Shown here: in pieces, positions 55,521 through 64,000 of the stretch
Position numbering within the stretch: position 1 is the stretch's first letter
How the letters are laid out: every line of letters begins with the position of its first letter
Assembly: GCF_010726955.1 (NCBI RefSeq)
Contig: NZ_AP022603.1
Span: 248,001 to 312,000, forward strand
Direction: 5' to 3'
DNA: 64,000 bases
From: Mycolicibacterium fallax
Lineage (GTDB): Bacteria > Actinomycetota > Actinomycetes > Mycobacteriales > Mycobacteriaceae
Program-made: the position numbers and the translations under genes
Notes under the pieces: model-generated
Databases searched by the model: none
What the model saw: only the letters and a program-made list of their open reading frames with translations
Told to the model about the DNA's origin: nothing

Positions 55521-56285
55521 ATGGGAGAGCCCGCCAGCAACGGCGAGACGGAGATTCGGCCCAGGTACTCCCGGGTGCTGCTGAAGCTCGGCGGCGAGAT
55601 GTTCGGCGGCGGCGCGGTCGGCCTGGACCCGGACGTGGTGGCGCAGGTGGCCCGGCAGATCGCCGAGGTGGTGCGCAGCGGCGTGCAGGTCGCCGTCGTC
55701 ATCGGCGGCGGCAACTTCTTCCGCGGCGCGCAGTTGCAGCAGCGCGGCATGGAACGCACCCGCAGCGACTACATGGGCATGCTCGGCACCGTGATGAACA
55801 GCCTGGCCCTGCAGGACTTCCTGCAGAAGGAGGGCATCGACACCCGGGTGCAGACCGCCATCACCATGGGGCAGGTCGCCGAGCCCTACCTGCCGCTGCG
55901 GGCCGCCCGGCACCTGGAGAAGGGCCGGGTGGTGATCTTCGGCGCCGGCATGGGCCTGCCGTACTTCTCCACCGACACCACCGCCGCGCAGCGCGCCCTG
56001 GAGATCGGTGCCGAGGTGGTGCTGATGGCCAAGGCGGTCGACGGGGTCTTCACCGACGATCCGCGCAGCAACCCCGACGCGCGGATGCTGCCCTCGATCA
56101 GCCACCGCGAGGTGCTCGACCGCGGCCTGAAGGTGGCGGATGCCACCGCGTTCAGCCTGTGCATGGACAATGGCATGCCGATCCTGGTCTTCAACCTGCT
56201 CACCGATGGCAATATCGCCCGGGCCGTCGCGGGTGAGAAGATCGGAACACTGGTCAGCAGCGCAACCGCCGAGACCGCGAATTAG
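55521..56285 (+). CDS. pyrH: Uridylate kinase (UMP kinase)
   Basis: A 254-residue hexameric UMP kinase of the amino-acid-kinase fold. Key blocks: [12 protein letters not shown] near 19-30, [14 protein letters not shown] near 61-74, [20 protein letters not shown] near 139-158. The ATG at 55521 has GAGGAG 4 nt upstream; in-frame ATGs at 55434, 55479 and 55494 are alternatives. First of pyrH-frr-cdsA (Rv2883c). Confidence 0.94.
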   Translation: MGEPASNGETEIRPRYSRVLLKLGGEMFGGGAVGLDPDVVAQVARQIAEVVRSGVQVAVVIGGGNFFRGAQLQQRGMERTRSDYMGMLGTVMNSLALQDFLQKEGIDTRVQTAITMGQVAEPYLPLRAARHLEKGRVVIFGAGMGLPYFSTDTTAAQRALEIGAEVVLMAKAVDGVFTDDPRSNPDARMLPSISHREVLDRGLKVADATAFSLCMDNGMPILVFNLLTDGNIARAVAGEKIGTLVSSATAETAN

Positions 56286-56303
56286 GGACGGGAGAAACCA
56301 GCC

Positions 56304-56861
56304 GTGATCGACGAGGCCCTCTTCGACGCCGAGGAGAAGATGGAAAAGGCCGTGGGAGTCGCGCGCGACGACCTGGCGTCGGTGCGCACCGGCCGCGCCA
56401 ACCCGGGGATGTTCTCCCGGGTGAACATCGACTACTACGGGTCGATGACCCCGATCACCCAGCTGGCCAGCATCAACGTGCCCGAGGCCCGGATGGTCGT
56501 GATCAAGCCCTACGAGGCCGGCCAGCTGCGCCACATCGAGGACGCGATCCGCAACTCCGACCTGGGCCTGAACCCCAGCAACGACGGCACCATCATCCGG
56601 GTGGCGATCCCGCAGCTGACCGAGGAGCGTCGTCGCGAGCTGGTCAAGCAGGCCAAGGGCAAGGGTGAGGACGCCAAGGTGGCGGTGCGCAACATCCGCC
56701 GCAAGGCGATGGAGGAACTGGCCCGGATCAAGAAGGACGGCGAGGCGGGCGAGGACGACGTGGCGCGCGCCGAGAAGGAGCTGGACAAGTCCACCCACGG
56801 CTACACCGCCGCGATCGATGACCTGGTCAAGCACAAGGAAGCGGAGCTGCTGGAGGTCTAG
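56304..56861 (+). CDS. frr: Ribosome recycling factor
   Basis: A 185-residue RRF that splits post-termination ribosomes with EF-G. The three-helix bundle has [11 protein letters not shown] near 28-38 and [29 protein letters not shown] near 102-130. GTG start after a GGAG-containing site. Confidence 0.97.
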   Translation: MIDEALFDAEEKMEKAVGVARDDLASVRTGRANPGMFSRVNIDYYGSMTPITQLASINVPEARMVVIKPYEAGQLRHIEDAIRNSDLGLNPSNDGTIIRVAIPQLTEERRRELVKQAKGKGEDAKVAVRNIRRKAMEELARIKKDGEAGEDDVARAEKELDKSTHGYTAAIDDLVKHKEAELLEV

Positions 56862-56881
56862 CCCTCCAGCGACACAGCGCC

Positions 56882-57739
56882 GTGGCCTCCACCGACACCG
56901 ACCTTCCCGCGCCGAAGAAGTCCCGCGCCGGGCGTAACCTTCCCGCCGCCATCGCCGTCGGCGCCCTGCTGGGCGGTGCGGTCATCGTCTCGCTGAGCAT
57001 CGCCCCCGCCTGGGTGTGGGTGGCACTGGTGGCCGGGGCCATGGCCGTCGCCACCCACGAGGTGGTCGGCCGGCTGCGCGACGGCGGGTACTGCATCCCG
57101 CTGATTCCGCTGCTGGTCGGCGGGCAGGCGACCATCTGGCTGACCTGGCCGTTCGGCACCACCGGCGCGCTCGGCGGGTTCGCCGGCACGGTGCTGGTCT
57201 GCCTGATCTGGCGGCTGCTGTCCCAGGGCTTGTCGGCCGCCCCGCAGAACTATCTGCGGGATGTGGCGGTGGCCGTGCTGCTGGCCGCCTGGATCCCGCT
57301 GTCCGGGGCGTTCGCGGCACTGCTGATCTACCCCGACGACGGCCGGGCGGCGCTGTTCGCCATCATGCTGGCCGTCGTCTTCTCCGACATCGGCGGCTAC
57401 ACCGCCGGGGTGCTGTTCGGCAGGCACCCGATGGTCGCGGCGATCAGCCCGAAGAAATCCTGGGAGGGCTTCGCCGGCTCGCTGATCGCCGGCACCGGGA
57501 TGGCCGTCGCGGCGGTCGCCCTGCTGATGGATCGGCCGGCCTGGATCGGCATCCCGCTGGGCATCTTCCTGGTCATCACCGGCACCCTCGGTGACCTGGT
57601 GGAATCCCAGGTCAAGCGGGATCTCGGGATCAAGGACATGAGCAACCTGCTGCCCGGGCACGGCGGGCTGATGGACCGCATCGATTCGCTGCTGCTGTCG
57701 ATGGCGGCCGGCTGGATCGTGCTCACCGTGCTGACCTGA
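56882..57739 (+). CDS. cdsA: Phosphatidate cytidylyltransferase
   Basis: A 285-residue membrane enzyme that makes CDP-diacylglycerol, the precursor of phosphatidylinositol and cardiolipin. About eight helices. The signature [28 protein letters not shown] is near 241-268. GTG start 20 bp after frr. Homologue of Rv2881c. Confidence 0.96.
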   Translation: MASTDTDLPAPKKSRAGRNLPAAIAVGALLGGAVIVSLSIAPAWVWVALVAGAMAVATHEVVGRLRDGGYCIPLIPLLVGGQATIWLTWPFGTTGALGGFAGTVLVCLIWRLLSQGLSAAPQNYLRDVAVAVLLAAWIPLSGAFAALLIYPDDGRAALFAIMLAVVFSDIGGYTAGVLFGRHPMVAAISPKKSWEGFAGSLIAGTGMAVAAVALLMDRPAWIGIPLGIFLVITGTLGDLVESQVKRDLGIKDMSNLLPGHGGLMDRIDSLLLSMAAGWIVLTVLT

Positions 57740-57772
57740 CCCCGGGCCGGTCGCGGTCGGATTCGCCGGAAT

Positions 57773-57786
57773 GGGCCCCCGGGCCC
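57773..57786. repeat. inverted repeat upstream of rlmN
   Basis: GGGCCC-CC-GGGCCC directly abuts a possible -10 (GATACT, 57787-57792) that lies 8 nt before the rlmN GTG. It may be an operator or chance in GC-rich DNA. Confidence 0.3.
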
Positions 57787-57800
57787 GATACTGGACGGCA

Positions 57801-58892
57801 GTGAAACAGGAACTTGTCTTCGAGGCCCCGCGCCGGCAGATGCCGCCGCGGCATTTCGCCGACCTCGACGAGGCCGGCCGGCTGCAGGCGGTCGCCGACC
57901 TGGGCCTGCCGGCGTTTCGGGCCAAACAGCTGGCCAACCAGTACTACGGCCGGCTGACCGCCGACCCGGCCGCGATGACCGATCTGCCCGCGGCGCTGCG
58001 CGGCCGGCTGGCCGAGACGCTGTTCCCGACGCTGCTGACCGCGGTCCGGCAGATCGAGTGCGATGCGGGGGAGACCCGCAAGACGCTGTGGCGGGCCGGC
58101 GACGGCACCACCGTCGAGTCGGTGCTGATGCGCTACCCGCAGCGCAACACCGTCTGCATCTCCTCGCAGGCCGGCTGCGGCATGGCCTGCCCGTTCTGCG
58201 CGACCGGCCAGGGCGGGCTGACCCGCAACCTGTCGGCCGCCGAGATCCTGGAGCAGGTCCGCGCGGCCGCGGCGACGCTGCGCGACGAGCACGGGGACCG
58301 GCTGTCCAACATCGTGTTCATGGGGATGGGCGAGCCGCTGGCCAACTACAACCGGGTGATCTCGGTGCTGCGCCGGATCATCGCCGCGCCGCCGAACGGG
58401 TTCGGCATCTCGGCCCGCTCGGTGACGGTGTCGACGGTCGGCCTGGCGCCGGCGATCCGCCGGCTGGCCGACGAGGGGCTCGGCGTCACCCTGGCGCTGT
58501 CGCTGCACGCCCCCGACGACGAACTGCGCGACACCCTGGTGCCGGTGAACAACCGGTGGAACCTCGCCGAGGCGCTGGACGCCGCCCGCTACTACGCCGA
58601 CACCACCGGGCGACGGATCTCGGTGGAGTACGCGCTGATCCGCGACGTCAACGACCAGCCGTGGCGGGCCGATCTGCTGGGCAAGAAGCTGCACGCGGCG
58701 CTGGGGCCGCTGGTGCACGTGAACCTGATCCCGCTGAACCCGACGCCGGGCAGCCAGTGGGACGCCAGCCCCAAACCCGTCGAGCGGGAGTTCGTTCGCC
58801 GGGTCCGCGCCAAGGGGGTCACCTGCACGGTGCGTGACACCCGCGGCCGCGAGATCGCCGCGGCCTGCGGTCAGCTCGCCGCGGAGGGCTGA
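57801..58892 (+). CDS. rlmN: 23S rRNA / tRNA (adenine C2) methyltransferase RlmN
   Basis: A 363-residue radical-SAM enzyme that methylates A2503 of 23S rRNA and A37 of tRNAs. The 4Fe-4S motif is C126-GMA-C130-PF-C133. The GGEP-like [14 protein letters not shown] block lies near 174-187. The GTG at 57801 fits the family; an ATG at 57771 would add 10 residues. Homologue of Rv2880c/Rv2879c. Confidence 0.94.
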   Translation: MKQELVFEAPRRQMPPRHFADLDEAGRLQAVADLGLPAFRAKQLANQYYGRLTADPAAMTDLPAALRGRLAETLFPTLLTAVRQIECDAGETRKTLWRAGDGTTVESVLMRYPQRNTVCISSQAGCGMACPFCATGQGGLTRNLSAAEILEQVRAAAATLRDEHGDRLSNIVFMGMGEPLANYNRVISVLRRIIAAPPNGFGISARSVTVSTVGLAPAIRRLADEGLGVTLALSLHAPDDELRDTLVPVNNRWNLAEALDAARYYADTTGRRISVEYALIRDVNDQPWRADLLGKKLHAALGPLVHVNLIPLNPTPGSQWDASPKPVEREFVRRVRAKGVTCTVRDTRGREIAAACGQLAAEG

Positions 58893-58895
58893 GGA

Positions 58896-59162
58896 TCAGC
58901 GGGCCGGGCGCAGCCAGCCGCGCCGGCGGCCCCACCAGTCGCGAATCAGGAAGACGGCACCCAGGGCGGCGAAGCCGATCACCCAGGCGTGCTCGACGGC
59001 GCCCTCGTGGAACCCGCGCATGAACGCCAGCAGCAGCAGGATCCCGGCCAGGCCGACGATGTGCCAGGTGCGGTAGTTGATCCTGCTCCAGCCCCACTCC
59101 GCGGAGGGCACGTCAGCGGTATCGACCTCGTCGTTGTAGCGCTCCACCTCGGTGCTGACCAC
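58896..59162 (-). CDS. DUF2631 small membrane protein
   Basis: An 88-residue protein with an acidic N-terminus (YNDEVDTADVPSAEWGWS) and two helices (about 34-50 and 60-76), followed by a basic tail (WWGRRRGWLRPAR). It matches the mycobacterial DUF2631 family (Rv2876). Function unknown. The GTG start follows GAGGAG; it converges on rlmN with a 3-bp gap. Confidence 0.82.
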   Translation of the reverse strand: MVSTEVERYNDEVDTADVPSAEWGWSRINYRTWHIVGLAGILLLLAFMRGFHEGAVEHAWVIGFAALGAVFLIRDWWGRRRGWLRPAR

Positions 59163-59198
59163 AGCGGCTCCTCACAGTCTGACTGATGTCCGGGCACA

Positions 59199-59873
59199 TC
59201 ATTCTGACACACCGCCGTTGCCGCCGACCTGCGACCCGGACACCTCCGCCGGGGGGGCCGGGACCGCGCGTACCGCCCGGTAGGCGGCACGGCCGAACAG
59301 CTCGGCGAGTTGGTCGGGGTCCGCCGAGCCGGAGCCGGCCAGCCGGGCCTGCACCGAGGTTTCGCAGATGGCCAGAAAGACGTCGGTCAGCACCGGCGCC
59401 GCAACGTCGAGGTCGGTCACCTGCCAGCGTTCCAGCAGCGGCCGGAGTACCACGGCGATCCGGCCGCGGACCTCGGCGCGGCCGTGCCCGATGGCGGGGG
59501 CCAGCGCGGCGTCGGGTTGCTCGGCGTAGATGATCCGCCAGAACATCGGCCGCTGCGCCACCGCCTCGAACAGCGCGCGGAATCCGTCGACGAACAGCTG
59601 CTGGATCGAGCCGGTGCGTTCCGGGGGCAGCATCGCGAACAGGCCCTGCAGGCCCAGCTGGGTCTCCCGCTCCAGCAGCCCGGTCAGTACCTCGGCGCGG
59701 TCGGCGAAGCAGGCGTAGACCACCGGGCGGCTGACCGCCATCCGGTCGGCGATGGCCCCCATGGTGACGCCGGCCAGCCCGCTCTCGGCGGCGATCTCCA
59801 GCGCGGCGTCGAGCACCTGCGGGCGACGTCGTTCCGGCCCCAGGTAGGCGGCGCGGGAACGGGTGGCGGTCAC
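59199..59873 (-). CDS. TetR-family transcriptional regulator
   Basis: A 224-residue TetR protein. The HTH is at about 14-60 ([39 protein letters not shown]). The C-terminal ligand domain is followed by a Pro/Ala/Gly-rich tail. A GTG at 59873 is favoured; a GTG at 59891 would add 6 residues. It is divergent from dxr by about 90 bp. Not part of the M. tuberculosis core order as far as I recall, so accessory. Ligand unknown. Confidence 0.87.
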   Translation of the reverse strand: MTATRSRAAYLGPERRRPQVLDAALEIAAESGLAGVTMGAIADRMAVSRPVVYACFADRAEVLTGLLERETQLGLQGLFAMLPPERTGSIQQLFVDGFRALFEAVAQRPMFWRIIYAEQPDAALAPAIGHGRAEVRGRIAVVLRPLLERWQVTDLDVAAPVLTDVFLAICETSVQARLAGSGSADPDQLAELFGRAAYRAVRAVPAPPAEVSGSQVGGNGGVSE

Positions 59874-59949
59874 GATGAGCGATATTGTCACGCCCGGCCT
59901 GCCGTCGCGCCCGAACAGCCGAGTTTTCGTCGTCGGCCGCCCGGCACGG

Positions 59950-59955
59950 CACAAT
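59950..59955 (+). promoter_or_regulatory. leaderless promoter -10-like element for dxr
   Basis: CACAAT lies 6 nt before the dxr GTG at 59962. It departs from TANNNT at its first base but matches the element before rplS and that of the membrane gene at 43288. Confidence 0.4.
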
Positions 59956-59961
59956 GGACGG

Positions 59962-61122
59962 GTGACGTCGCGTATTCGGGTCCTGATCCTCGGCAGCACC
60001 GGGTCGATCGGCACCCAGGCACTGGAGGTCATCGCCGCCAACCCCGATAAGTTCGAGGTGGTGGGCCTGGCCGCCGGCGGCGGCAACGCCGCGCTGCTCG
60101 ACGCCCAGCGTGCCGCGACGGGGGTGACCAACGTCGCCGTCGCCGACCCCGGCGCGGCCGAGCGGATCGGTGGGGCGCGCTACGTCGGCCCGCGCGCGGC
60201 GACCGAGCTGGTGGCGAACACCGAGGCCGACGTCGTGCTCAACGCGCTGGTCGGGGCGCTGGGGCTGGAGCCGACGCTGGCCGCGCTGGACAGCGGCGCC
60301 CGGCTCGCGCTGGCCAACAAGGAATCCCTGGTGGCCGGCGGCCCGTTGGTGCTGGCCGCCGCCGCGCCGGGCCAGATCGTTCCGGTGGACTCCGAGCACT
60401 CCGCGCTGGCGCAGTGCCTGCGCGGCGGCAGCGCCGAGGAGGTGGCCCGGCTGGTGCTGACCGCCTCCGGCGGGCCGTTCCGCGGCTTCAGCGCCGCCGA
60501 CCTGGTGTCGGTCACCCCGGAGCAGGCCGGGGCGCACCCGACCTGGTCGATGGGCCCGATGAACACGCTGAACTCGGCGTCGCTGGTCAACAAGGGCCTG
60601 GAACTCATCGAGACCCACCTGCTGTTCGGCATCGACTACGACCGCATCGACGTCGTCGTGCACCCGCAGTCGATCGTGCATTCGATGGTGACCTTCACCG
60701 ACGGCTCCACCCTGGCCCAGGCCAGCCCGCCGGACATGAAGCTGCCGATCGGACTGGCCCTGGGCTGGCCGGACCGGGTGGCCGGGGTCGCCGCCCCGTG
60801 CGACTGGAGCACCGCCTCGACCTGGGAATTCGAGCCGCTGGATCACACCGTGTTCCCGGCCGTCGAGTTGGCCCGGCACGCCGGGCGCACCGGCGGCTGC
60901 CTGACCGCGGTCTACAACGCCGCCAATGAGGAGGCCGCCGCGGCCTTCCTGGCCGGGCGGATCGGCTTCCCGGCGATCGTGGCGACGGTGGCCGAGGTGC
61001 TGCACGCCGCAGACGCCTGGTCGGCGCAACCGGCTACCGTGGAAGACGTACTCGACGCCCAACGGTGGGCGCGCGAGCGGGCGCAGGGCGCAATCGCACA
61101 GGAGGTGTTGTCGGCACGATGA
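59962..61122 (+). CDS. dxr: 1-deoxy-D-xylulose 5-phosphate reductoisomerase
   Basis: A 386-residue enzyme for the first committed step of the MEP isoprenoid pathway, DXP to MEP. The NADPH site is GSTGSIGT (11-18). The metal/substrate region holds PVDSEHSA near 140-147 and [12 protein letters not shown] near 214-225. GTG start with a near-consensus -10. The stop overlaps the rip1 start. With ispG two genes on, the window holds two MEP steps. Confidence 0.96.
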   Translation: MTSRIRVLILGSTGSIGTQALEVIAANPDKFEVVGLAAGGGNAALLDAQRAATGVTNVAVADPGAAERIGGARYVGPRAATELVANTEADVVLNALVGALGLEPTLAALDSGARLALANKESLVAGGPLVLAAAAPGQIVPVDSEHSALAQCLRGGSAEEVARLVLTASGGPFRGFSAADLVSVTPEQAGAHPTWSMGPMNTLNSASLVNKGLELIETHLLFGIDYDRIDVVVHPQSIVHSMVTFTDGSTLAQASPPDMKLPIGLALGWPDRVAGVAAPCDWSTASTWEFEPLDHTVFPAVELARHAGRTGGCLTAVYNAANEEAAAAFLAGRIGFPAIVATVAEVLHAADAWSAQPATVEDVLDAQRWARERAQGAIAQEVLSAR

Positions 61123-62336
61123 TGTACGCGATTGGTGTCGTGCTGTTCGCACTGGCCATCTTGCTCTCGGTGGCCTGGCACGAATGCGGGCACATGTGGA
61201 TGGCGCGGGCCACCGGCATGAAGGTGCGCCGGTACTTCATCGGGTTCGGCCCCACGCTGTGGTCCACCACCCGGCCGAACAAGCTGGGGGACACCGAGTA
61301 CGGGATCAAGGCCGTCCCGCTGGGCGGCTTCTGCGACATCGCCGGGATGACCGTGCACGACGAGATCGCCCCCGAGGACCGCAAGCACGCGATGTACCGC
61401 CAGAAGGTGTGGAAGCGGGTCGCGGTGCTGGCCGCCGGACCGGGCATGAACGTCATCCTGGGGCTGGTGGTCACCTACGGCATCGCCGTCGCCTGGGGCC
61501 TGCCCAACCTGAACCCGCCGCCGGCCACCATCGCCGAGACCGACTGCGTGGCGCCGGAAGTCTCGTTCGGCAAGGTGGCGGACTGCACCGGGGCCGGCCC
61601 GGCCGCGGCGGCCGGCATCCGCGCCGGCGACGTCATCGTCGGGGTCGGCGGCACGAAGGTGTCGAGCTTCCCGGAGGCGGCGTCGCGGATCCGACAGAGT
61701 TCGGGCCCGACCGAGGTGACCGTGCAGCGCGACGGTCAGCGGATCGACCTGGTCGTCGACGTCGCCCGCACCCAGCGCTACGTCTCGGAGACCGAGACCG
61801 CCGAGGCCGGCGTGATCGGGGTGAAGGGCGTGCAGGGTGGGCCGGCGGCGTGGAACGACTACAACGCGCTGACCGCGGTGCCCGCGACCTTCGTGTTCAC
61901 CGGTGAACTGGGCGTCAAACTGACCCAGGCGGTCGCCAACATTCCCAGCAAGATGGGTGCGCTGGTGCGCTCCATCGGCGGTGCCGAGCGGGACCCGGAG
62001 ACCCCGATGAGCGTGGTCGGGGCCAGCCGGATCGGCGGCGAGACCGCCGAGCGGGGCCTGTGGGTGATGTTCTGGATGATGCTGGCCCAGCTCAACTTCG
62101 TGCTGGCGCTGATCAACCTGCTGCCGCTGCTGCCGTTCGACGGCGGCCACATCGCCGTCGCCTGCTACGAGAAGGTCCGTGACCTGCTGCGCAAGGTCCG
62201 GGGGCTGATGCCCGCCGGTCCGGTCGACTATCTCAAGCTGATGCCGGCCACCTATGTGATCCTGGCGGTCGTCGGGGTGTTCACCGTCTTGACCATCACC
62301 GCCGACCTGATCAACCCCATCACGATCCCGAAGTAG
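61119..62336 (+). CDS. rip1: Site-2 zinc metalloprotease Rip1 (RseP family)
   Basis: A 405-residue intramembrane metalloprotease (M50). HExxH is H21-E-C-G-H25 in the first helix; the third ligand lies in [12 protein letters not shown] near 332-344. A PDZ domain (about 155-230) has [14 protein letters not shown]. It cleaves anti-sigma factors and affects envelope lipids in mycobacteria (Rv2869c). The ATG overlaps the dxr stop; AGGAGG lies 11 nt upstream. Confidence 0.95.
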   Translation: MMYAIGVVLFALAILLSVAWHECGHMWMARATGMKVRRYFIGFGPTLWSTTRPNKLGDTEYGIKAVPLGGFCDIAGMTVHDEIAPEDRKHAMYRQKVWKRVAVLAAGPGMNVILGLVVTYGIAVAWGLPNLNPPPATIAETDCVAPEVSFGKVADCTGAGPAAAAGIRAGDVIVGVGGTKVSSFPEAASRIRQSSGPTEVTVQRDGQRIDLVVDVARTQRYVSETETAEAGVIGVKGVQGGPAAWNDYNALTAVPATFVFTGELGVKLTQAVANIPSKMGALVRSIGGAERDPETPMSVVGASRIGGETAERGLWVMFWMMLAQLNFVLALINLLPLLPFDGGHIAVACYEKVRDLLRKVRGLMPAGPVDYLKLMPATYVILAVVGVFTVLTITADLINPITIPK

Positions 62337-62355
62337 TTCTGGCGAGGAGATTGTC

Positions 62356-63531
62356 ATGACGTCCATCGGACTGGGCGTTCCGGCGCTGCCGGCGCCGGTA
62401 CTTGCCCCGCGGCGCAAGACCCGTCAGCTCATGGTGCGCGATGTGGGTGTCGGCAGCGACCACCCGATCTCGGTGCAGTCGATGTGCACCACCAAGACCC
62501 ACGACGTCAACGCCACCCTGCAGCAGATCGCCGAGCTGACCGCGGCGGGCTGCGACATCGTCCGGGTGGCCTGCCCGCGTCAGGAGGACGCCGACGCGCT
62601 CGCCGAGATCGTCGCGCACTCCAACCTGCCGGTGATCGCCGACATCCACTTCCAGCCCAAATACATCTTCGCGGCCATCGACGCCGGGTGCGCGGCGGTG
62701 CGGGTCAACCCGGGCAACATCAAGGAGTTTGACGGCCGGGTCGCCGAGGTGGCCAAGGCCGCCGGGGACGCGGGCACCCCGATCCGGATCGGGGTGAACG
62801 CCGGATCGCTGGACAAGCGGTTCCTGGACAAGTACGGCAAGGCCACCCCGGAGGCGCTGGTCGAGTCCGCGCTGTGGGAGGCCTCGCTGTTCGAGGAGCA
62901 TGGCTTCGGCGACATCAAGATCAGCGTCAAGCACAACGATCCGGTGGTCATGGTGGCCGCCTACGAGCAGCTGGCCGCGGTGTGCGACTACCCGCTGCAC
63001 CTCGGGGTCACCGAGGCCGGGCCGGCCTTCCAGGGCACCATCAAGTCGGCGGTGGCTTTCGGGGCACTGCTGTCCCGCGGGATCGGCGACACCATCCGGG
63101 TGTCGCTGTCGGCGCCGCCGGTCGAGGAGGTCAAGGTCGGCAACCAGATCCTGGAGTCGCTGAACCTGCGGCCGCGCGGCCTGGAGATCGTGTCGTGCCC
63201 GTCCTGCGGCCGCGCCCAGGTCGACGTCTACACCCTGGCCAACGAGGTCGCCGCCGGCCTGGAGGGCCTCAATGTCCCGCTGCGCGTCGCGGTGATGGGC
63301 TGTGTGGTCAACGGTCCCGGTGAGGCCCGGGAGGCCGACCTCGGGGTGGCCTCCGGCAACGGCAAGGGGCAGATCTTCGTCAAGGGCGAGGTCATCAAGA
63401 CGGTGCCGGAATCGCAGATCGTGGTGACCCTGATCGAGGAGGCCATGCGATTGGCCGAGGAGATGGGCACCCCGATCGATCTCGAGGACGGGTCAAGCGC
63501 CAGCGGTCCGCCGACGGTGACCGTAAGCTGA
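62356..63531 (+). CDS. ispG: 4-hydroxy-3-methylbut-2-enyl diphosphate synthase (IspG/GcpE)
   Basis: A 391-residue 4Fe-4S enzyme of the MEP pathway, MEcPP to HMBPP. The cluster cysteines are in [13 protein letters not shown] near 280-284 and in [10 protein letters not shown] near 316. The TIM-barrel N-terminus has [15 protein letters not shown]. The ATG at 62356 follows GAGGAGA. It follows rip1 as in Rv2868c. Confidence 0.96.
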   Translation: MTSIGLGVPALPAPVLAPRRKTRQLMVRDVGVGSDHPISVQSMCTTKTHDVNATLQQIAELTAAGCDIVRVACPRQEDADALAEIVAHSNLPVIADIHFQPKYIFAAIDAGCAAVRVNPGNIKEFDGRVAEVAKAAGDAGTPIRIGVNAGSLDKRFLDKYGKATPEALVESALWEASLFEEHGFGDIKISVKHNDPVVMVAAYEQLAAVCDYPLHLGVTEAGPAFQGTIKSAVAFGALLSRGIGDTIRVSLSAPPVEEVKVGNQILESLNLRPRGLEIVSCPSCGRAQVDVYTLANEVAAGLEGLNVPLRVAVMGCVVNGPGEAREADLGVASGNGKGQIFVKGEVIKTVPESQIVVTLIEEAMRLAEEMGTPIDLEDGSSASGPPTVTVS

Positions 63532-63575
63532 ACGGACGGCCAGCCATTGCGGAAAGTGCCGTAGAAAGAGCTCAG

Positions 63576-64000
63576 ATGTCGGCGCCGCCGTACTTCCGCC
63601 CGGTTGACGAAAGCCGGGTGTCGATGGTGCGCGACGCCGCCGCCGTGGCGCGGGTGCTCGACGCGGATCCGGTGGGCAGCGCGATGGTGGCGGCCCGGGT
63701 CGCCGAACACGGCATCAACCCCGCCGCGATCGGCGGCGAACTGTGGACCCGCGGTCGCCCCGAGGATTCGCTGTGCTTCTCCGGGCCCAACCTGATGCCG
63801 CTGCGCGGGGACCCGTCGGACCTGGCGGCCTTCGCCGACAAGGCGGCCGCCGCGCCGCGGCGATGTTCCTCGCTGGTCGGTTACGCCGACCGGGTGCTGC
63901 CGATGTGGCGGCGGCTGGAGACCGGGTGGGGTCCGGCCCGCGAGGTCCGCGACAATCAGCCGTTGCTCGCGCTGTCGGGCCCCCCGGTGTGCGCTCTCGA
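63576..64000 (+). CDS. GNAT-family acetyltransferase (N-terminal part)
   Basis: The gene runs off the right edge. The first 141 residues (MSAPPYFRPVDESRVSMVRDA...) match the N-terminal DUF4081 region of the Rv2867c-type GNAT proteins; the catalytic acetyl-CoA domain lies beyond the window. An AAAGAG site precedes the ATG. Partial. Confidence 0.75.
   Translation, partial: MSAPPYFRPVDESRVSMVRDAAAVARVLDADPVGSAMVAARVAEHGINPAAIGGELWTRGRPEDSLCFSGPNLMPLRGDPSDLAAFADKAAAAPRRCSSLVGYADRVLPMWRRLETGWGPAREVRDNQPLLALSGPPVCAL

Overview
The window is a GC-rich (by eye near 70%) chromosomal segment of a mycobacterium (Mycobacteriaceae). Gene content and order follow, in mirror image, the M. tuberculosis block from about Rv2975c down to Rv2867c: fakA-like, recG, lipN, DsbA/VKOR, rsmD, coaD, sepIVA, rnc-mutM-acyP-smc-ftsY, amt-glnB-glnD, ffh, rpsP-rimM-trmD, rplS-lepB-rnhB, yraN-yifB-dprA, viuB, xerC, rpsB-tsf, amiC, pyrH-frr-cdsA-rlmN, and dxr-rip1-ispG. 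SepIVA, LppW and a DUF2631 protein support this placement. Many genes have a TANNNT -10 hexamer 6-8 nt before the start codon, the usual mycobacterial leaderless layout. It is not an M. tuberculosis-type genome. The PDIM/PGL lipid locus that separates coaD from sepIVA there is absent, as are pknI, PPE and mpt70-type genes.

Layout. 1-4.4 kb: rpmB (minus), a FakA-like kinase and recG. 4.3-9.4 kb: exported HNH nuclease, aldo/keto reductase, LipN, a DsbA/VKOR oxidative-folding pair, a 76-residue biotinyl domain where pyruvate carboxylase is expected, and rsmD. 9.4-20.1 kb: a LuxR regulator, coaD, sepIVA and the rnc-mutM-osmC-acyP-smc-ftsY run. 20.2-23.5 kb: fdhD-fdhF on the opposite strand, next to a 27-bp duplication of the ftsY tail. 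23.5-27.9 kb: the GlnR-box-preceded amt-glnB-glnD nitrogen operon. 27.9-33.7 kb: ffh, an amidohydrolase, an unrecognised protein, two tandem D,D-carboxypeptidases and an NTF2-fold protein.

33.7-42.9 kb: translation and secretion operons (rpsP-khpA-rimM-trmD, rplS-lepB-rnhB), lppW, a small nine-cysteine protein and yraN-yifB-dprA. 42.9-47.9 kb: a membrane protein, a TetR-enoyl-CoA hydratase pair divergent from viuB with a palindrome between them, xerC, a hydrolase and an M23 peptidase. 47.9-51.4 kb: rpsB-tsf with strong hairpins, and amiC. 51.4-55.4 kb: prfC, and a three-gene DUF1190-like / glutathionylspermidine-synthase-like / DUF350 cluster, the best candidate here for a poorly described system. 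55.4-64 kb: pyrH-frr-cdsA-rlmN, a DUF2631 protein, a TetR regulator, dxr-rip1-ispG and the start of a GNAT gene.

Functionally the window is mostly housekeeping: translation, protein export (ffh, ftsY, lepB), chromosome maintenance (smc, xerC, recG, mutM), nitrogen signalling and isoprenoid synthesis. The accessory insertions between core genes carry most of the interest. No tRNA, rRNA, CRISPR array, IS element or prophage was seen.
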